Shown piece by piece: positions 57,031 to 64,000 of a stretch of 64,000 nucleotides of DNA. The stretch spans positions 122,028,999 through 122,092,998 of the forward strand of contig JAKGHH010000001.1 of assembly GCA_022828595.1 (NCBI GenBank), in the 5' to 3' direction. Under the pieces are notes generated by a model. The model searched no databases. It worked only from the letters and a program-made list of their open reading frames with translations, and was not told where the DNA came from. A program made the position numbers and the translations under genes. Positions within the stretch are counted from its first letter, which is position 1. Each line of letters starts with the position of its first letter. Source of the DNA: Nelumbo lutea. Lineage: Eukaryota > Streptophyta > Magnoliopsida > Proteales > Nelumbonaceae.

Positions 57031-60000
57031 GGCTTTGGTTGATAACCTCAGGCTTCACCTCGGGTTAGGCTAGGCCAAGCCGGAGGGTTGCATTAGAGTT
57101 AGGTCTAGGTTGATCTTCAACCTCCCCGAATCTGTCCAAGATTAACAGGAAAATCTATAACAACAAGAAAAGTGGGTAGGCAGTTTTTAAACTGGCACAT
57201 GGGCGACTGCCGCTGAAATCTTAAAGTATATAACGTTTGAAACTCTGATAGGGGGCTTTGGTGAGAAACTCTGGTTTCACCTCGTGGTGGGCCAGGCCAA
57301 GCCTGAGGGTTGCATCAGAGTTAGGTCTGGGTTGATCTTCAACCTCACCCAATCTGCCCAAGATTAACAGGAAAATCTATCACAACAAGAAAAATGGGCA
57401 GTTAGTTTTTAAACTGGCACATGGGCGACTGCCGCTGAAATCTTAAAATATATAATTTATAAATCTCTGATAGGGGGCTTTGGTTGATAAAATCAGGTTT
57501 CACCTCGCGTTGGGCCAGGCCAAGCCTGAAGGTTGCATCAGAGTTAGGTCTGGGTTGATCTTCAACCACACCCAATCTGCCCAAGATTAACAAGAAAATC
57601 AATCACAACAAGAAAAATGAGCAGGTAGTTTTTAAACTGGCACATGGGCGACTACGCTGAAATCATAAAGTATATAATTTATAAAACTCTGATAGGGGGC
57701 TTTGGTTGATAAACTCAGGTTTCACCTCGGGTTGGGCCCGGCCAAGCCTGAGGATTGCATTAGAGTTAGGTCTCGGTTGATCTACAACCTCTCCCAATCT
57801 ACCCAAGATTAACAGGAAATCAATCACAATAAAAAAATGCGCAGGTAGTTTTTAAAATGGCACACGGGCGACTGCCGATGAAATCTGAAACTATATAATT
57901 TATAAAACTCTGATAGGGGGCTTTTGGTGGATAAACTCTAGTTTCACCTCGGGTCGGGCCAGGCCAATCCTGAGGGTGGCATCAGAGTTAGGTCTGGGTC
58001 GATCTTCAACCTCACCCAATCTGCCCAAGACTAATAGGAAAATCTATCACAACAAGAAAAATGGGCAGTTAGTTTTTAAACTGGCACATGGGTGACTGCT
58101 GCTGAAATCTTAAAGTATATAATTTATAAAACTCTAATAGGTGGCTTTGGTTGATAAACTCAGGTTTCACCTCGGGTTTGGCCAGGCCAAGTTTGAAGGT
58201 TGCATCAGAGTTAGGTTTGGGTTGATCCTCAACCACACCCAATCTGCCGAAGATTAACAGGAAAATCAATCACAACAAGAAAAATGAGCAGGTAGTTTTT
58301 AAACTGGCACATGGGCGACTGCCGCTGAAATCTTATAATATATTATTTATAAAATCTGATAGGTGGCTTTGGTTGATAAACTCTGGTTTCACCTCGGGTT
58401 GGGCCCGGCCAAGCCTGAGGATTGCATTAGAGTTAGGTCTGGGTTGATCTAAAACCTCACCCAATCTACCCAATATTAATAGGTAAATCAATCACAACAA
58501 AAAAATGCGCATGTAGTTTTTAAAATGGCACATGGGCGACTGCCGCCGAAATCTTAAACTATAAAATTTATAAAACTCTGATAGGGGGCTTTGGTTGATA
58601 AACTCAAGTTTCACCTCGGGTCGGGCCAGGCCAAGCCTGAGGGTTGCATCAGAGTTAGGCCTCGGTTGATCTTCAACCTCACCCAATCTGCCAAAAATTA
58701 ACAGGAAAATCTATCACAACAAGATTAATGGGCAGGTAGTTTTTAAACTGGCACATGGGCGACTGCCGCTTGAAATCTTAAAGTATATAATTTATAAAAT
58801 ACTGATGGGGGGTTTGGTTGATAAACTAAAGTTTCACCTCGCGTTGGGCCAGGCCAAGCCTGAGGGTTGCATTAGAGTTAGGTCTGGGTTGATCTTCAAC
58901 CTCACCCAATCTGCCCAAGATTTAACAGGAAAATCTATTACAACAAGAAAAATGGGCAGGTAGTTTTTAAACTGACACATGGGCGACTGCCGATGAAATC
59001 TTAAAGTATATAATTTATAAAAACTCTGATAGGGGGCTTTGGTTGATAAACTCAAGTTTCACCTCGGGTTGGGCCAGGCCAAGCCTGAGGGTTGCATCAG
59101 AGTTTGGTCTGGGTTGATCTTCAACCTCACCCAATCTGCCCAAGATTAACAGAAAAATCTATCACAACAAGAAAAAAGGGCAGTTAGTTTTTAAACTGGC
59201 ACATGGCTGACTGCCGCTGAAATCTTAAAGTATATAATTTATAAAAACTCTGATAGTGGGCTTTGGTTGATAAACTAATGTTTCATCCCGGGTTGGGCCA
59301 GGCCATGCCTGAGGGTTGCCTCAGAGTTAGGTCTGTGTTGATCTTCAACCTCACCCAATCTGCCCAAGATTAACAGGAAAATCTATCACAACAAGGAAAA
59401 TGGGCAGTTAGTTTTTAAACTGGCACATGAGCGACTGCCGCTGAAATCTTAAAGTATATAATTTATAAATCTCTGATAGGGGGCTTTGGTTGATAAACTC
59501 AGGTTTCACCTCGGGTTGGGCCAGGCCAAGCCTGAGGGTTGCATTAGAGTTAGGTCTGGGTTGAGCTTCAACCTCACCTAATCTGCCAAAGATTAACAGG
59601 AAAATCAATCACAACAAAAAAAATGGGAAGGTAGTTTCTAAACTGGCACATGGGCGACTGCCGTTCAGATCTTAGAGTATATAATTTATAAAACTCTGAT
59701 AGGGGTCTTTGGTTGATAAACTCAGGTTTCTCCTCGGGTTGGGCCAGGCCAAGCCTGAGGATTGCATTACAGTTAGGACTGTGTTGATCATCAACCTCAC
59801 CCAATTTGCCCAAAATTAACAGGAAAATCTATCATGACAAGAAAAATGGGCATGTAGTTTTTAAACTGGCACATGGGCGACTGCCGTTGAAATCTTAATG
59901 TATATAATTTATAAAATACTGATAGGGGGTATGGTTGATAAACTAAAGTTTCACCTCGGGTTGGGCCAGGCCAAGCCTGAGGGTTGCGTCAGAGTTTGGT

Positions 60001-63000
60001 CTGCGTTGATCTTCAACCCCACCCAATCTGCCCAAGATTAACAGGAAAATCTATCACAACAAGAAAAATGGGCAGGTAGATTTTAAAACTGGCACATGGG
60101 CGACTGCCGCTGAAATCATAAAGTATATAATTTATAAAACTCTGATAAAGGCTTTGGTTGATAAACTCAAGTTTCACCTCTGGTTGGGCCAGGCCAAGCC
60201 CGTGGGTTGCGTCAGAGTTAGGTCTGGGTTGATCTTCAATCTCACCCAATCTGCCGAAGATTAACAGGAAAATCTATCACAACAAGAAAAATGGGCAGTT
60301 AGTTTTTAAACTGGCACATGGGTGACTACCGCTGAAATCTTAAAGTATATAATTTATAAAACCCTGATAGGGGGCATTGGTTGATAAACTAATGTTTCAC
60401 CTCGGGTTGGGCCAGGCCAAGCCTGTGGGTTGCATCAGAGTTAGGTCCGGGTTGATCTTCAACCTCACCCAATCTGCTCAAGATTAATAGGAAAATCAAT
60501 CCCAACAAGAAAAATGGGCAGGTAGTTTTTTAAACTGCCACATGGGCGGCTGCCGCTGAGATCTTAAATTATATAACTTATAAAACTCTGGTAGGGGCTT
60601 TGGTTGATAAACTCAGGTTTCACCTCGGGTTGGGCCAGGCCAAGCTTGATGATTGCATTAGAGTTTGGACTGGGTTGATCTTCAACCTCACCCAATTTGC
60701 CCAAAATTAACAGGAAAATCTATCACAACAAGAAAAATGGGCAGGTAGTTTTTTAAACTGGCACATGGGCGACTGCCGCGGAAATCTTAAAATATTTAAA
60801 TTATAAAACTCTGATAGGGGGCTTTGGTTGATAAACTCAAGTTTCACCTCGGGTTGGGCCAGGCCAAGCCTGAGGGTTGCATCCGAGTTAGGTCTGGGTT
60901 GATCTTCAACCTCACCCAATCTGCCCAAGATTAATAGGAAAATCTATCACAACAAGAAAAATGGGCTGTTAGTTTTTTAAACTGGCACATGGGCGATTAC
61001 TACTGAAATCATAAAGTATATAAAGTATAAAACTTTGATAGGGGATCTGGTTGATAAACTCAGGTTTCACCTCGGGTTAGGCCAGGCCAAGCCTGAGGGT
61101 TGCATTAGAGTTAGCTCTGGGTTGAACTTCAACCTCACCCAATCTGCCCAAGATTAACAGGAAAATCAATCACAACAAGAAAAATGGGCAGGTAGTTTTT
61201 AAACTGGCACATTGGTGATTGCCGCTGAAATCTTAAAGTATCTAATTTATAAAACTCTGATAGGGGGCTTTGGTTGATAAAATAAAGTTTCACCTCGGGT
61301 CGGGCCAGGCGAAGCCTGAGGGTTGCATCAGAGTTAGGTCTGGGTTGATCTTCAACCTCACCCAATCTGCCCATGATTAACAGGAAAATCTATCACAACA
61401 AGAAAAATGGGCAGTCTGTTTTTAAACTGGCACATGGGCGACTGCCGCTGAAATCATAAAGTATATAATTTATGAAACTCTGATTGAAGGCTTTGGTTGA
61501 TAAACTCAGGTTTCACCTCGGGTTGGGCCAGGCCAAGCCTGAGGGTTGCATTTGAGTTAGGTCTAGGTTGAATTTCAACCTCACCCAATCTGCCCAAGAT
61601 TGACAGGAAAATCTATAACAACAAGAAAAATGGGCAGGTTGTTTTTAAACTGGCACTTGGGCGACTGCCCTTGAAATCTTGAAGTATAAAATATATAAAA
61701 CTCTGATAGGGGGCTTTGGTTGATAAACTCATGTTTCACCTCGGGTTGTGCCAGGCCAAGCCTGAGGGTAGCATCTGAGTTAGGTCTAGGTTGATTTTCA
61801 ACCTCACCCAATCTGCCCAAGATTAGCAGGAAAATCTATCAAAACAAGAAAAATGGGCAGGTAGTTTTTAAACTGGCACATGGGCGACTACCGCTGAAAT
61901 CTTAAAGTATATAATTTATAAAACTCTGATAGGGGGCTTTTGTTTATAAACTATGGTTTCACCTCTGGTCAGGCCAGGCCAAGCCTGAGGGTTGCATCAG
62001 AGTTAAGTCTGGGTTGATCTTCAACCTCACCCAATCTGCCAAAGATTTACACGTAAATCAATTACAATAAGAAGAATGGCCAGGTAGTTTTTATAGTGGC
62101 ACATGGGCTACTGCCACTGAAATCATAAAATATACAATTTATAAAACTCTAGTAGGGCGCTTTGGTTGATAAACTCTGGTTTCACCTCGGGTTGGGCCCG
62201 GCCAAGCCTGAGGGTTGCATTAGAGTTAGGTCTGGGTTGATCTCCAACTTCACCCATTTTGCCCAAGATTAAAAAGGAAAATCTATCACAACAAGAAAAA
62301 TGGGCAGTTAGTTTTTAAACTGGCACATGGGCGACTGCCGCTGAAATCTTAAAATATATAATTTATAAATCTCTGATAGGGGGATTTGGTTGATAAACTC
62401 AGGTTTCACATCGGGTTGGGCCATGCCAAGCCTGAGGTTTGCATCAGAGTTAGGTCTGGGTTGATCTTCAACCTCACCCAATCTGCCCAAGATTAACAGG
62501 AAAATCTATCACAACAAGAAAATGGGGAGTTAGTTTTTAAACTGGCACATTGCCGACTGCCGCTGAAATCTTAAAGTATATAATATATAAAACTCTGGCA
62601 GGGGGCTTTGGTTTGTAAACTCTGGTTTCACCTCTGGTTTGGCCAGGCGAAGCCTGAGGGTTGCATTAGAGTTAGGACTGGGTTGATCTTCAACCTCACC
62701 CAATTTGTCCAAAATTAACAGGAAAATCTATCACAACAAGAAAAATGGGCAGGTAGTTTTTAAACTGGCACATGGGCGACTGCCGCTGAAATCTTAATGT
62801 ATATAATTTATAAAACACTGAATGGGGGGTTTTGTTGATAAACTAAACTTTCACCTTGGGTTAGGCCAGGCCAAGCCTGAGGATTGCTTCAGAGTTAGGT
62901 CTGGGTTGATCTTCAACCTCACCCAATCTGCCCAAGATTAATAGGAAAATCTATCACAACAAGAAAAATGGTCAGGTAGTTTTTAAACTGGAACATGGGC

Positions 63001-64000
63001 GACTGCCTCTGAAATCTTAAAGTATATAATTTATAAAACTCTGATAGGGGGCTTTGGTTGATAAAATCAAGTTTCACCTCTGGTTGGGCCAAGCCAAGCC
63101 TGAGGGTTGCATCAAAGTTTGGTATGGGTTGATCTTCAACCTCACCCAATCTGCCCAAGATTAACAGGAAAATCTATCACAACAAGAAAAATGGGCAGGT
63201 AGTTTTTAAACTGGCACATGAGCGACTTCCGCTGAAATCTTAAAGTATATAATTTATAAAACTCTGATAGGGGGCTTTGGTTTGTAAACTCTGGTTTCAC
63301 CTCTGGTTTGGCCAGGCCAAGCCTGAGGGTTTCATCAGAGTTAAGTCTGGGTTGATCTTCAACCTCACCCAATCTGCCAAGATAAACAGGAAATTCAATC
63401 ACAACAAGAAGAATGGGCAGGTAGTCTTTAAATTGGCACATTGGCGACTGCCACTGAAATCTTAAAATATACAATTTATAAAAACTCTAGTAGGGAGCTT
63501 TGGTTGACAAACTCAGGTTTCACCTCGGGTTGGCCAGGCCAAGCCTGACGGTTGCATTAGAGTTAGGACTGGGATGATCTTCAATCTCACCCAATCTGCC
63601 CATGATTAACAGGGAAATCTATCACAACAAGAAAAATGGGCAGGTAGTTTTTATACTAAAACATGGGCGACTACCGCTGAAATCTTAAAGCATATAATTT
63701 ATAAAACTCTGATAGGGGGCTTTGGTTTGTAAAGTCTGGTTTCACCTCTGGTTTGGCCAGGCCAAGCCTGAGGGTTGTATCAGAGTTAGGTTTGGGTTGA
63801 TCTTCAACCTCCCCCAATCTGCCCAAGATAAACAGGAAAATCTATCACAACAAGAAAAATGGGCAGGTAGTTTTTAAACTGGCACATGGGCGACTGCCGC
63901 TGAAATCTTAAAGTATATAATTTATAAAACTCTGGTAGGGGCTTTGGTTGATAAGCTCAGGTTTCACCTCGGGTTGTGCCAGGCCAAGCCTGAGGGTTGC

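Larger units (their letters stand above)
48226..64000. repeat. Satellite array, 222-223-bp monomer, ~70 copies
   Basis: From AATATAATTTATAAAACTCT to the window end, one unit repeats head to tail. Landmarks in order are TATAATTTATAAAACTCTGA, GGGGGCTTTGGTTGATAAAC, TTTCACCTCGGGTTGGGCC, AGAGTTAGGTCTGGGTTGAT, CTTCAACCTCACCCAATCTG and GGGCAGGTAGTTTTTAAACT. Spacing is 222-223 bp with a few 1-2 bp indels. Variants replace single blocks (CTCGCGTTGGG, ATTTAGAAAACACTGA, GCCAATGAAATCATAA). The array continues beyond the right edge. No transposable element interrupts it here. Confidence 0.97.

Noticed and set aside
48226..64000. Repeated short minus-strand frames as a multigene family or repeat protein
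   Set aside because: They follow from the satellite unit and break at each monomer. There are no start context, domains or splice signals.
48226..64000. CRISPR-like direct repeats
   Set aside because: Monomers are contiguous, with no unique spacers, and the DNA is plant nuclear.

Overview
The window is nuclear DNA of a flowering plant. It is AT-rich and has spliceosomal introns, plant Copia, L1 and RTE retroelements, tRNA-derived SINEs, hAT-like MITEs and a long satellite array. Nothing identifies the species. No prokaryotic, organellar or CRISPR feature was seen.

There are two credible cellular genes. (1) A ubiquitin-specific protease of the plant UBP15-19 type lies on the minus strand at 7,982-16,156. 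Eight exons can be joined with consistent phases. They give about 500 residues, from the catalytic Cys box through the zinc ribbon and the His/Asp box to a Ser-rich tail and stop. Its N-terminal half (with the MYND finger expected in this family) was not found in the window. The introns hold SINEs and MITEs, and one intron appears to be GC-AG. (2) A small intact single-exon gene lies on the plus strand at 36,382-36,828. It encodes a TPR-like protein of unknown function.

Layout. 1-7.9 kb is intergenic, with two MITEs and a CpG-richer, promoter-like stretch near 6 kb. 7.98-16.16 kb is the protease. 16.57-22.05 kb is a complete but decayed minus-strand Copia element (Copia-1) with a 5-bp target duplication. 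22.17-31.64 kb is a second Copia element on the plus strand (Copia-2) with 1.93-kb LTRs and many stop codons. 31.64-32.16 kb is the 5' end of a third Copia-like element. 32.2-36.3 kb is AT-rich intergenic DNA with a candidate solo LTR. 36.38-36.83 kb is the TPR-like gene. 37.3-38.97 kb holds two RTE-type LINE 3' ends. 39.3-41.0 kb is an L1 pseudogene. 41.09-45.15 kb is a decayed LTR element containing a MITE and an L1 RNase H fragment. 45.67-47.0 kb holds two hAT-like MITEs. From 48.2 kb to the window end runs a satellite of about 222-223 bp per unit, roughly 70 copies, including three copies of a seven-unit higher-order repeat.

No new multi-gene system was found. The items most worth a second look are the satellite's higher-order structure, a 40-copy array of a 14-bp palindromic unit inside a MITE, the GC-AG intron and missing 5' half of the protease, and the noncanonical LTR ends of Copia-1.
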